A stretch of DNA of 64,000 bases from Bimuria novae-zelandiae CBS 107.79 (taxonomy: Eukaryota > Ascomycota > Dothideomycetes > Pleosporales > Didymosphaeriaceae), in NCBI GenBank assembly GCA_010015655.1, contig ML976715.1:220115-284114 (forward strand), written 5' to 3'. The notes beneath the pieces are model-generated. The model did no database searches and was not told where the DNA came from. It worked only from the letters and a program-made list of their open reading frames with translations. A program made the translations under genes and the position numbers. Shown here piece after piece: positions 11,201 through 20,860 of the stretch (positions within the stretch are counted from its first letter, which is position 1; every line of letters starts with the position of its first letter).

Positions 11201-12359
11201 TGCAGCTATCGCTCTTAGGTAGAATAGTAATAAAGTCTATTAAAATATTCTTTTATCCTTATTTAGGTAGTAGTAAAGGCTTTAGCAGGCCCTATTTCGC
11301 TTCTCTTTATAGTTTAGTTCTTTTATAAATATTATAGTTCTTAATATACTACCTTACTTAGTTAGATATCTCTAAGACGAGGTAGTCTTTAGTAAAAATT
11401 TATAAGTATTTTTTTATCTTAAGTATTTTAAAGGTAGGGAACTATGCGCGACTACTATTAGCTTTATTTATAAAAGTTCTAATTTTAGTACTTATTATCT
11501 TAACTTATAGCGTAGGTACCCTTAGTTATCTATACTATATTCTAAGATACTAATAAATAACTTCTACCTAGATTCGAACTTCTTAAGCCTATTCTTAATA
11601 TAGCCTTTTATTTTACTATACGCGCTATCTTTATCGCGTTCTACCTTTTATTATATAGTGTTAAAGTCTAGTTTGCGTTGCTTGACAGGGCTATTACCTC
11701 CTTAAAGAGTTAATATAGGTAGTTTAAGGCGTATTAGGTAAGCGAGCACTAGGTCCTTATCTATTTTAGTATAATTAGGTTCCTTTATAGTAGTAGGTGT
11801 TTAGGGAATAAAACTTTTTAAGTTATTTTTTTTAGTAGTTTTTTAAAGAAGTATAAAGTGCCTTAACTTTAATTTATTATTTTTACTATCTTTTAGTAGA
11901 TCTTAGTCCCTCTAGGAGAAAGCGTTCGCCCTAAAGTTTACTAAACATAGTTTATATATAAATATTATATTAATATAGCTAATTATGTTTACCTACTAAA
12001 CGTATTATTTATCTAACCTTTATTTAGTAACAAAATACGCAAGGTTCTTATAATTAGTATAAACTATAAGGTGCTTTACTACTTAATAAATATAGTCTTA
12101 TTTATTTATATATTTAATAACTATAAGTATCTCATTATTATAGATAGCGTAGTTATATTCTTCCAGGGTATTCTTTACTAAGAAGTAAGCCACTAGGCGT
12201 AGAATCCTATTATTATTATACTAGGAGAAATATTCCCTAGTTAACTAGCTAGAGGCGTTTACTTTTAGTACTAATTCTTATTTAGGGTTAAAGTAGGCCA
12301 GCGCGGGGTCTATATAAAATGCTATTTTTAAAAAGTTAAATACGTACTACTACTCTTAT

Positions 12360-12810
12360 CCCTAGACAAATTCTACTTCTTTACTAATAAGCTTTATAAG
12401 GGGGCTTACTATGCTAGAGAAGTCTTATATAAATCTTTAATAAAAGTTTATAAAGCCTATAAAGTTCTAGACTCCCTTTACTAAAGTTAGTAGCTTTTAT
12501 TCCTAAATTACTTAGTCTTTATCTAGGTCTATGCTTACGCCCTTATTAACTTTTATAATAAATTTAAGGTACTTAGTCTTTTTAATATAGAACTTAGATT
12601 TTTTAATATTTAAGTATAGTCCTGCAGCCCCTAACTTTTAAATTATAGTACGTACTTTCTTTTTATAGTCTTTTCGGCTACTACTAGAGAAAATAAGAAC
12701 GTTATCTATATACGCTAAGTAGTAGTTATTAAGGTGCTCCCTTAATACCTAATTAATATACTACTAAAATATACTTAGCGCGTTAGCTAGGCTAAAAGGA
12801 ACTACTAGCT
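12360..12810 (-). pseudogene. Gypsy A reverse transcriptase remnant (copy 1)
   Basis: Read on the minus strand with stops ignored, this stretch gives YYLAYIDNVLIFSS, the degenerate form of the Gypsy RT box (Y.DD.L.FS), followed by KLGAAGLYLNIKKSKF, YLKFIIKVNKGVSID and FIGFINFY.RFI.DFSSIV, the linker towards RNase H. The second catalytic aspartate reads N, a G-to-A change on the coding strand. There are many stops, so no product is possible. Confidence 0.75.
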
Positions 12811-12895
12811 ACTTATAAAGACTAAATTAGGTTCTAAACGCTGTCTTTTATTCCTTGCTTTTTACTATTTAAAGCTTATAAAAGGCTTAAATTAT

Positions 12896-13147
12896 TAAAT
12901 AGGCTTACTAAGCTAAGCATATCGCGATATAATAGGGCTAGATAGTTATACGATAGTACAGGTGAGAAAAGGGTCTAGTATTCAAGTCTTGTCTGTCTAT
13001 TCTACGTATAAAGGAAAGGGTGTTTATAAGGATTAATGCTCGCGCATGGTGACTATGGTCTGTGCCTTTGCCTGTGCCGTATTACATAACTATTATCACC
13101 TGTCTTAAGATATTATATTAGGTAGCTGCCCGTACTGCGTACGGACA
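12896..13147. mobile_element. 252-bp insertion in Gypsy A copy 1, SINE-like
   Basis: Compared with copy 2 (GGCTTAGATTATATTAAG near 44590), copy 1 has 252 extra bases flanked by an 8-bp direct repeat TAAATTAT (12888-12895 and 13148-13155). The insert is less AT-rich than its host. Near its start it has TAGGGCTAGATAGTTATA (12932-12949) and GTATTCAAGTC (12978-12988), which resemble the A and B boxes of a tRNA-type RNA polymerase III promoter at a plausible spacing. No terminal inverted repeats are evident. A short hAT-type MITE, which also makes 8-bp duplications, is the alternative. Confidence 0.45.
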
Positions 13148-14020
13148 TAAATTATATTAAGTTTACTAAACTATTTCGCCTTCGCAAGGAGCTAAAAAGT
13201 CTTACTAATTAATAGTAAAAAATACTAGTCCTTTTTTAAAATAGTATTTAAGGCTTAATAATTTACGTAATAGCGTAGTCCTCTACTAAATTTCTTAGTA
13301 AATAATACTAAGATAGCGGCGCTAGACTTATTTACTTAAATAAAGCCTTTATTTAAGTATTAAGTAAGCTTTTTTTAAAGTACGAGCAACTCTTCGCGAG
13401 ACATATTAAATAAAGGGCTATAAAGGATTTTTAGGGTCTTATTATCTTTTTCTACGAGAGGGATAAAAAGATCTACTTTAGGTCTATAGTGTAAGGGGAG
13501 CTTATTAGCTTATTCCTTACAAAAGATACGCCACAAGTCCTTAAAAGTTTTAGATAGTAACTTTTATAAGTTTACTTTTAGCTTACGGGTTAACGCCTTC
13601 TATATATCTTTTATTAATAAAAAAAATACCTTAGCCCCGTTTCTTAGGCGTTAATTACGCTAATTTAGGGCTATAAAAGCTATAGCTAATACCTCTTAAA
13701 GCTTTATTAATAGTTTCTTACCTTTTTAGTCACGGATGAAAGTGCCTAAACTTTTAATTTAAATGAATTTCTTTACTAAGGCTAGTTTAACCCTATTCTT
13801 TTTTATTTAGGTTAGGCTAAGGATTAGATTGTACGACCCGTTATTAGGTAAGACGTATAGCTATATTAATTTTATATAGCTATTAATATTTATTTCTAAT
13901 TAGACTACTTTGCATACGAAGAGTTGCATACCTCTAATACTAATAACGTCTTATAAATAAGGTAGGTTCTTGCGCTATAGGTAGGCTTTTATTATAAGTT
14001 TTTTTAATATAAATCTAAAG

Positions 14021-14819
14021 TGTTATGAGGCTCTCACACCTTGTTCCGATCTAAGTTAGGGCAGTAAGGTATTATAGTACTTTATAGATTATTTAGTAGT
14101 ATAAGTTAATGCGACACTTAGCGCGAGGCTAGATAATTTAATCTTATAATAAAGTAAGATAACTATTAGTTTATATAAAAGAACGTACTCGCACAGAAAA
14201 TATATAAGTTAACTATAAGGAAGGAAATAACATAGGAGAATTTACTACACTATATACTAGTCTATTTCTTTCTCTGTCTTTAGGTGATCCGGCCCCTTTA
14301 GTGGATCACCTTAATTTAGAGCTACTATTAGATTAAGGTTACGTAACTTTAGCTAATATAAGCAACTCCGCAAGTTTTTATAAGCTAGTTATAGTATAAC
14401 TTCCTTTACCTCCTCTTATTTATTCTTATTTATAGTTATATTACTATCTAGGTTCCTTAAGCTCGTAATATTATCCCTCCTCTTTAAGTAATTATTTTAA
14501 TACTTATTATTTTATAATTATACGGCGGCGCTAGCGTGCGCGCGTATAAGTAGCTATTAAGGCCTTTATTATTGTGAGGACGAGCGCGGGCTCCTGCATC
14601 GAAAGAGTAGATGAGGTAAGTTGGCTCTATTTCAGCTACACTAAGATGAGGAGACTGTAGGTACACAGGGCTCGCGCGCTTTTGTGCGCGGCCGTCGGCG
14701 CGGAACAACTGTCCATCTGCAGCAGCTGCGCTGGTGGAGCGAGCAGCTGCACCAGAGCGTACGGCAGTTGCGCCTCGTACGCGAGGTCATGTGACCTGCT
14801 GGCATGTCAGGCCGTCACA
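14021..14819 (-). repeat. Gypsy B 3' LTR (799 bp), half RIP-degraded
   Basis: On the minus strand the LTR starts TGTGACGGCCTGACATGCC (from 14819) and ends CCTCATAACA (14021), the TG...CA termini of retroviral-type LTRs. The junction with Gypsy A copy 1 at 14020/14021 is seen by comparison with copy 2 at about 45455. The lower half (14030-14520) is TpA-saturated, while the upper 300 bp is GC-rich and seemingly unmutated. Confidence 0.65.
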
Positions 14820-14939
14820 TCACCCCCCTCCAAGGTGGGCTCAGTCCCCTGAGCCCGTCGTGTTTACCTCCTTCGTGCCTTGCCTTGTGCTAGCTTTCCC
14901 GCAGCTTTATCATCCTCGTCTGTTGTCTCTAGATGCTCT

Positions 14940-17715
14940 CCGGCCTCGTACGCCTGCAGCCAGATATCCAGTCGCAGCGGCGGGCCAGGTTTCTCTGGGT
15001 AAGATTGGTGATAGTCTCTGATCTTGTGAGGCGCTCCGACGAAGCCTCGGGCGTTGTACCATGTAGGGTCAGGGTCGTAGGCAGCCTAGGAAACCTTATA
15101 TTGCAGGCGTCCGCGATAGATGCGGCTGTCGAGAATCTCCTCTACCAGCCACTCAGGGTTACTATCAACCTCAACTGGTTCTTCCTCAGGTTCGATCTGT
15201 CCTGGCAGAGAATCTGTGGCTGCCTTGCGTAGGCAGTCTACGTGAAAGACGTCGTGCATGTGCATATATGGCGGAAGCTTAACTTAGTAGGAGTGTCCTT
15301 TTATAGCGATGATTGGATAGGGCCCGTACATCTGCTGATCGAGCTTCCGGCTAGGGCGACTGGTGGTGAAGCCTCTAGGCGTGATATAGACTTAATTACT
15401 TACGGCGAAGTCGGGCTCACGTCGCCTTTTGTTCGCTTAACGTGCTTGCTGCTCCTGGGCCTAAGTGATCCCTCTCTAAGCTATCTCCGTAGCCAGCTTT
15501 ACTGCGTCGTGTCGAACTCTTGCGTAGTTCTGCGCTTCCTCCCGAGACGTTTGCTCACGAGCCGTGGGTAAGGTCCTTGTCCGCTCCTCCCAGTCCCAAT
15601 AATGAGTAGGCTGATGTCCAAACTCGATCTCGTACGGCGAGAGGCCTGTAGTCTCATAAGGCAGTATTGCTTATGCCCAGTCCATGCAGGGCAGCAGGTC
15701 AGACCAGTTATCCTAGTAATAGTTAACAAAAGGGCGGAGGCGTTGGTTAAGGTACTGGTTTACGATCTCCGTGTTGCCGTCGGTCTAAGGATAATAGGCT
15801 GTTAAGAGCTTCTACTTAATGCCTATAAGTCGGCATAGCTCGCTCATGAATGCAGAGATAAACTGAGGACCTCGATCAGAGACGATAGACTTTGGTGGGC
15901 CGTACACGCGCCAGATATAGCGATAGTACATGTCTGCAGCCTGTTCTGCCGTAGTTATCTTGTGGCAGGGCAATGAGAAGCAGCGCTTGCTTAGGTAGTT
16001 AACCACAACAAAGGCGTTATCGTACCCTTTCTTGTCGGGTGGGAATAACTTAAAGTCTATTAAGACGTCCTGCCATGCTCGCTCTAGTATTGGCAGTGGT
16101 TTGAGTAGCCCTGGGGTGCAATCGCAAGGTATATGGCTCCATCGGCAAGCCTTGCAGGCGGCGATGTAGGTGTCCACATCCTTTACCATGTTTGGCCAGT
16201 AGTACTAGTCTCTGAGTAGTTTGGCGGTCTTGCGTTTTCCTGGGTGAGCGGTGATCTGCGTAGCATGGATAGCTCAAATTAGGTGGGTGCGTAGGAAGTA
16301 GACTGCTGGGACAACCAGTTAGCCCTGGTATAGGAGTAGACCTTAATTATTTAGCTTCCATGGCGCTTAGGGGTCTGTCTAAGCTCTCTCTCGTAGCTTC
16401 TGTAGGCTGTGATGGTTTCGGTTTACCTCGATTACTTAATCGACGAGGGCATGCGGATCCTCTAGGGAGGGAGAGGCTATAAAGGTATTAGAGGCCGCGA
16501 TCTCGAGTTTCTGCTACAGTCCCCGAGCGGCGAGGTCGGCGAGATAATTTGTCGTTATTTAGATAGTGTTAATATCTAACTACTCGGCTTGCAGGAAGGC
16601 TCTCGTCCAAGCTACTTTGTCTTTATCCTTTTAGGTCTGCAGTTCCTCTTGCTTGCGTGATAGCGCGTTGGCCACTACGTTAGCAGTACCTGGTTAATAG
16701 GTAAGCTTAAGGTTAAAGTCTGCCACTATTATAGCCCAGCGCATCTATCGTGGAGTAAGCTCTTACTTAGTTAAGAAGTACTTAAGCGCTTAATGGTTAG
16801 TAATAGCGGTAAACGGCTTAGTAGTCTATAGGCCGATAAGTTGAGATCTCCACTCCTTAAGACTATAGATTATAGCAAGCATTTCTTTATCGTGAATATC
16901 GTAGTTCATCTGCGGGTCGCTTATAGTCTTAGAGTAGAAAGCGATAGGTCGCCAAAGACCGTCGTCCTGTAGTTAAGAGAGTACGCCAGCTACGACCCCG
17001 TCGCTGGCATCGGTCTCCATGTGCGTCATGCGATACGGCGAGTAGTAGGCAAGGACATTATCTAATAGCACAAGGTCTTTGGCTTACTAAAAGGCTACGA
17101 GCTCGCGCTCGCTAAAAGCATGCCAGGCGCCTTTCTTAAGTAGCTTTGTAAGTGGCTGGATAATGCGCCTATAGTCCTTAAGGAAGGTCCTGTAGAAGTT
17201 GCAAAAGCCTAGAAACGACTGTACGCCTTTGACTAAGGTGGGCACTGGCTAGTCCTGTACGGCGGCGACCTTCTCTGGATCCTTCTAAATGCCTTAAGTG
17301 CCAATAATTAGGCTAAGGAACTTTGTTTTTGTTACTGCGAACTCGCTCTTCTTAATATCTACTTATAGGCCGGCGTCGCGCAGTTGCTTAAGCACCTAAG
17401 CAACGTGCTCTTCGTGCTACAGCGGGTCCTCTAAGTAAATAAGGATATCGTCCAGATAGGCTGTGCAGAAGTCGTCGAGTAGTCCCTATAGTACTTTATT
17501 AATATATCGTTGGAAGGTTGCAGGGCCGTTACAAAGGCCAAATAGGAGTACGCGATACTTGTAGTTGCCATAACGTATATAAAAGGTGGTTAGTTCTTCG
17601 GCGTTCTTATTAAGTTAGATGCGATAGAAGGCTTGTTATATATCTAGCTTTATAAACACCCTGGCGAGCGCGAGCCGCGTAAGAGTCTCTTAGATAAGTG
17701 GGATAGGATAAATAT
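14940..17715 (-). pseudogene. Gypsy B pol: RT, RNase H, integrase and C-terminal chromodomain
   Basis: Minus-strand pol. RT: AYLDDILIYLED near 17425-17465. RNase H: DPQMNYDIHDKEMLAI and HKALKYFLTK near 16750-16930, ending PGTANVVANALSRK. Integrase: an open frame at 15812-16189 with ACKACRWSHIPC, DVLIDFKLFPPDKKGYDNAF and VYGPPKSIVSDRGPQFISAF, containing two of the DDE acidic residues. Chromodomain: PEWLVEEILDSRIYRGRLQY, YDPDPTWYNARGF and PHKIRDYHQSYPEKPGPPLR at about 14940-15165. Scattered stops such as a TAG in place of the chromodomain tryptophan make it non-coding. A chromodomain at the pol C-terminus is the hallmark of chromoviruses, which target heterochromatin. Confidence 0.85.
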
Positions 17716-17928
17716 TGTCGCGGTGGGCCGAACGGCTGGTGCGCAGTAGAAAAGATTGTGGAATTCTTCTGCTGGAGGGTGTACTATCTAGAAGCTACCG
17801 AGTATGTATGTGTACGAGCGTAAACATCGCTAGTCCCAGATAGGTGTAGCCCTCTCAGAAAGGTGAGTGGCAACTAAGCAAGGGTAGGAGTAACCATCTC
17901 ATCGAGTAAGAGCCATTAAACCGTCACA
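17716..17928 (-). repeat. Copia 1 3' LTR (213 bp)
   Basis: Minus-strand termini are TGTGACGGTTTAATGG and CCCACCGCGACA. The sequence is the reverse complement of the solo LTR at 31693-31905 with a single visible difference (TCTGCTGG here against TCTTCTGG). The left flank is AATAT at 17711-17715. No matching partner for it could be confirmed on the other side. Confidence 0.85.
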
Positions 17929-18108
17929 CACCCCCTCATCCTGTAGTCAATCCATGACGTAAGGATGAATCTCTCAAGTGTCCTTCTCCACCTTAAGAAC
18001 CTTTAAACAAATATCTACCAAGTGTAGTTGCTGTACGAATTCGATATGCTTCTATCGAGGAAGGATCTTCGTCATGCCGTCGGCTGGCATCTGGTTTGTG
18101 GACTTCCA

Positions 18109-19264
18109 TTAGACGTGGAGGCGATTCTCCTCGACCTCCTGGCGGATCCAGTTCTGATGGATATCGACGTGTTTAAGCTTGGTGCTAAGCTTTTCCATTT
18201 CTTTTGTGACTATACCCACCGTCTGTTGGTTGTCACACCAGATAATAGGCGTTTGGTTGAGCCTCAAAGAGAGTCCTTTGAATAGGCGGCACCACTCCTC
18301 CATCTCTGATCCAGCAAGTGATAGAGCGAGCAGCTCTGCTTCAGTCGTCGATTTTGTGACAGTGCGTTGCAGTATTGACTTCCAGTCGACAGTCATGCCA
18401 AATAGCTGAAAGACGTATCCTTGAGAGCTTCAGCGCGTCTCAATATCGTCAGCAAAGGCAGCATCAGATGCCCCAAAGAAGATCGGATCGCGGTAGTCCT
18501 GCAGTATTGTAAGGTACTCCTAAATCACCGTTTCATCAACAGCTTGCGCTTGCAGAGCTCGATATTTCGTCTTAAGAATGTGACGCCACACCCTTTAAAT
18601 AGATTCAACGTGTGCTTAACCAGGATTAGTCAAATGTGAAGCGTGGATGACGTGAGCGCGAGCCAGATCAGGTCGGGTATACTGAGTCAGGTAGGCAAGA
18701 TAGCCTACAAGCTCTTAATAGATCTTCGTCCGAGCTTCGTTTGGTTCCTCAAGAGATTGTTCCAGGTAGTTTACCAGCATAGGCACCTCTGAAGGGTGGC
18801 CAGTAGAAATAATGTTGTACTTAGCAGCAAACTTATTAATATAGGCGTCCTGTACTAAGTGAATCGTGCGTACGTTAGTGTCTCGAACAACGCGTATGCC
18901 CAAGAACCACTTAAGTTCTCTAAGGCATTTTAGGCTATAATACTTATCAAGCTTCTTCTTAAACTCTCGGTGTAGATGTCTGTTTAATAGGTGGAAAGCC
19001 ATAACGATATCGTTAACGTAGACAAACATAATCAACCAGCTATTAACGTAGACGCATGGAAATCCTGGGATAGGCGTCAAGCCTAGAGACTTCAGTATCC
19101 CTCTCAGGTCCTTATACCATAGGAGCGGTGACTCCTTCAGTCCGTACAGGGCTCTCAGCACCTGTAGCAGCTCTCCATCCTTTTTAAAACCATCTGGTGT
19201 TTGAGCGTAGAGCTTTCGTTTGAGTATAGCGTTCAGAAACGCGTTTGGTACGTCGTACTAAAGC
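18109..19264 (-). pseudogene. Copia 1 pol: reverse transcriptase and RNase H
   Basis: RT frame (19161-18715): RALYGLKESPLLWYKDL, FPCVYVNSWLIMFVYVNDIV (Copia box with V-N in place of D-D), KWFLGIRVVRD and FAAKYNI. The frame then continues past a TAA as ELVGYLAYLTQYTRPDLA and HASHLTNPG. RNase H frame (18396-18109): MTVDWKSILQRTVTKSTTEA and WCDNQQTVGIVTKEM, with the usual KLKHVDIHQNWIRQEV end. Several stops (TAA/TAG, mostly explicable from CAA/CAG) make it inactive. It is much better preserved than Copia 2. Confidence 0.85.
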
Positions 19265-19467
19265 TGTCGCGGTGAGCAGAGCGCTGAGCGGACAGTACGC
19301 AGTGGAAAAGATTGCAGGATTGAACTGAGGTTATACTATCTAGGAACTACAGAAGATATAGGTGCGCAGGCACAAACAACGCTAGTCCTGGATAGGTGGA
19401 AGGTAAGTCGCAACCATGCCAAGGTAAGAGCAACTATCTTGTAAGGTAAGGGCTATAAACCATAACA
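19265..19467 (-). repeat. Copia 2 3' LTR
   Basis: Minus-strand start TGTTATGGTTTATAGCCC and end CTCACCGCGACA. It is related to the Copia 1 LTR at both termini but has a different central part, so the two elements belong to sister subfamilies. Confidence 0.8.
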
Positions 19468-20483
19468 CACCCCCCAGCTGGCGTAGACTTAAAGGTTAGT
19501 AAGTTAACGATAGCTAATTAGTATTAGTGTATATAAAAGGCGTTAAGATTATCCCTATTAACCTAACGTAGTCCTTTTAGGCGCTTAGTAATATTAACAA
19601 GGCTAAGTTAGCGGACAAACTCTATAAACTTCTGCTTAGGTAGAATCTTCGTGAGTCTATCGGCAGGCATATGGTTAGTAGGGACCTATTAGACGTTAAT
19701 ACGAGAGGCTTTAACTTCCTATTAAATCTAAAGCTAGTGGATGTTAACATGTTTGACTTTTATGTAGAGCTTGTCTTGTTGCTTAGTGACAATACCAATA
19801 GTCTGCTAATTATCACACTAGATAGTAGGTGTACAATTAAGCGTAAGATTAATACTGGTAAAGAAACGCATCTACTCCTCTATTTATAAGGTAGCGAGTA
19901 AGAGCGAGAGTAGTTTAGACTTTATAGTTAATTTTATAACTATGCGCTATACTATCGACTTCTAGTTAATTATTAGCCTACTAAACTTAAATACGTAACC
20001 TTAAGAGCTTTAATAAGTCTTAGGTTTATTAGCGTATAAGGCGTTAGATAATCTAAAGAAGAGAGGATCGCGGTATATTAAATTATTAGAGAGATACTTA
20101 GCCACGTCTTGCGTGCTAGCAAAGGCTTCAAGAGCAAGAGCCTTTGTGCTAAGCAGGTAGCGCTAGGTCTAGCGTATCTTCGAGACATAAGACTATCCTA
20201 GGTTAGTAAGATAGCAAGCAAACACAACGTGCGTTTAAGCGACGTTAGGTCTGCCCTAGACAGCAATATATGCAAGTAAGCTAACTAGTTATTAATAAAG
20301 CTTTGTTCGAGTAATATTAGGCTCCTTAGTAGACTATAGTAGCTAGTTCTTTATAAGTAGGATATCTAGAGTCTTGCCTATAGCCTTAATGCTAAATTGA
20401 GCGCACACCTTATTAATAAAGGCGTCTTAGACTAGCCAGGTCTTGTGCAACGCTTGATCGCGGACGATACAGATTCTAAGAAA

Positions 20484-20860
20484 CTAGGTAAGGTCTCCTA
20501 TAGATTTAATGTTGTATAGGTCCACCAGATTCTTCTTAAAGGGCCTGTAGAGATAGACGTTTGATCGATAAAACGCTATAACAATGTCGTTAACGTAGAC
20601 AAATAGGATAAGCCAGCGGCTCGTGTACAAGCAAGGAAAGCCTTCAACTAGCTTTAGACCTAGTTTAACAAGCTGTCGGCGTAGCTTGTTATACCATAGT
20701 AGTAATGACTCCTTTAGGCCGTACAGGGCGCGGAGCACCAGCATAATCTCGCCTTTAGTATGGCGGAATGGCTCAAGTGTTTCAGCGTATAGCTTCCAAT
20801 TAATCTTAGCATTTAGGAAGGCAGTAGGAACATCGTACTACTTTAGCTCTAAATTAAAGT
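20484..20860 (-). pseudogene. Copia 2 reverse transcriptase remnant
   Basis: A minus-strand open stretch gives LVLRALYGLKESLLLWYNKL, FPCLYTSRWLILFVYVNDIV and YNIKSIGDLT, colinear with the Copia 1 RT. RNase H homology lies at about 19.64-20.0 kb on the same strand but is interrupted by stops. Integrase and gag cannot be read with confidence. Confidence 0.75.

Larger units (their letters stand above)
8065..14020 (-). mobile_element. Gypsy family A, copy 1 (RIP-degraded, truncated at its 5' side)
   Basis: Minus-strand Ty3/Gypsy element. Its 3' LTR (about 8075-8248) is followed at higher coordinates by a polypurine tract (8249-8265, minus-strand AAAGGGAAAGGAGGT). Integrase-side DNA and a reverse transcriptase with readable motifs near 12.4-12.8 kb follow. 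The segment 11115-14020 is repeated in direct orientation at 42806-45455. The element stops abruptly at 14020, where the 3' LTR of Gypsy B begins. Its gag and 5' LTR are not found further right in continuous form. It also carries a 252-bp insertion at 12896-13147. Confidence 0.75.
14021..17715 (-). mobile_element. Gypsy family B, chromodomain-bearing (chromovirus), 5' part missing
   Basis: Minus-strand Ty3/Gypsy element inserted in Gypsy A. The 3' LTR occupies 14021-14819, with a polypurine tract GGAGGGGGGTGA on the minus strand just above it (14820-14831). Chromodomain, integrase, RNase H and RT follow in the usual order read towards the 5' end. At 17715 the element ends mid-RT at a Copia LTR. 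The rest of RT, protease, gag and the 5' LTR are absent from the window. Outside the lower half of the LTR it is only lightly mutated. Confidence 0.8.
17716..19264 (-). mobile_element. Copia element 1: 3' LTR plus 3' half of pol, truncated
   Basis: Minus-strand Ty1/Copia fragment. The 3' LTR (17716-17928) abuts a polypurine tract (minus-strand GATGAGGGGGTG, 17929-17940). RNase H and RT follow, and the element breaks at 19264 where the 3' LTR of Copia 2 starts. The missing 5' half does not resume after Copia 2, which ends directly at host DNA. The element has few mutations compared with its neighbours. Confidence 0.8.

Noticed and set aside
12932..12988. A functional tRNA gene
   Set aside because: A/B-box-like sequences are present but no cloverleaf with an acceptor stem could be drawn; kept only as a SINE-like signal.
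14734..15571. Plus-strand open frames of about 100 codons
   Set aside because: They are antisense shadows of the Gypsy B LTR and pol, whose minus-strand reading gives a clear chromodomain.
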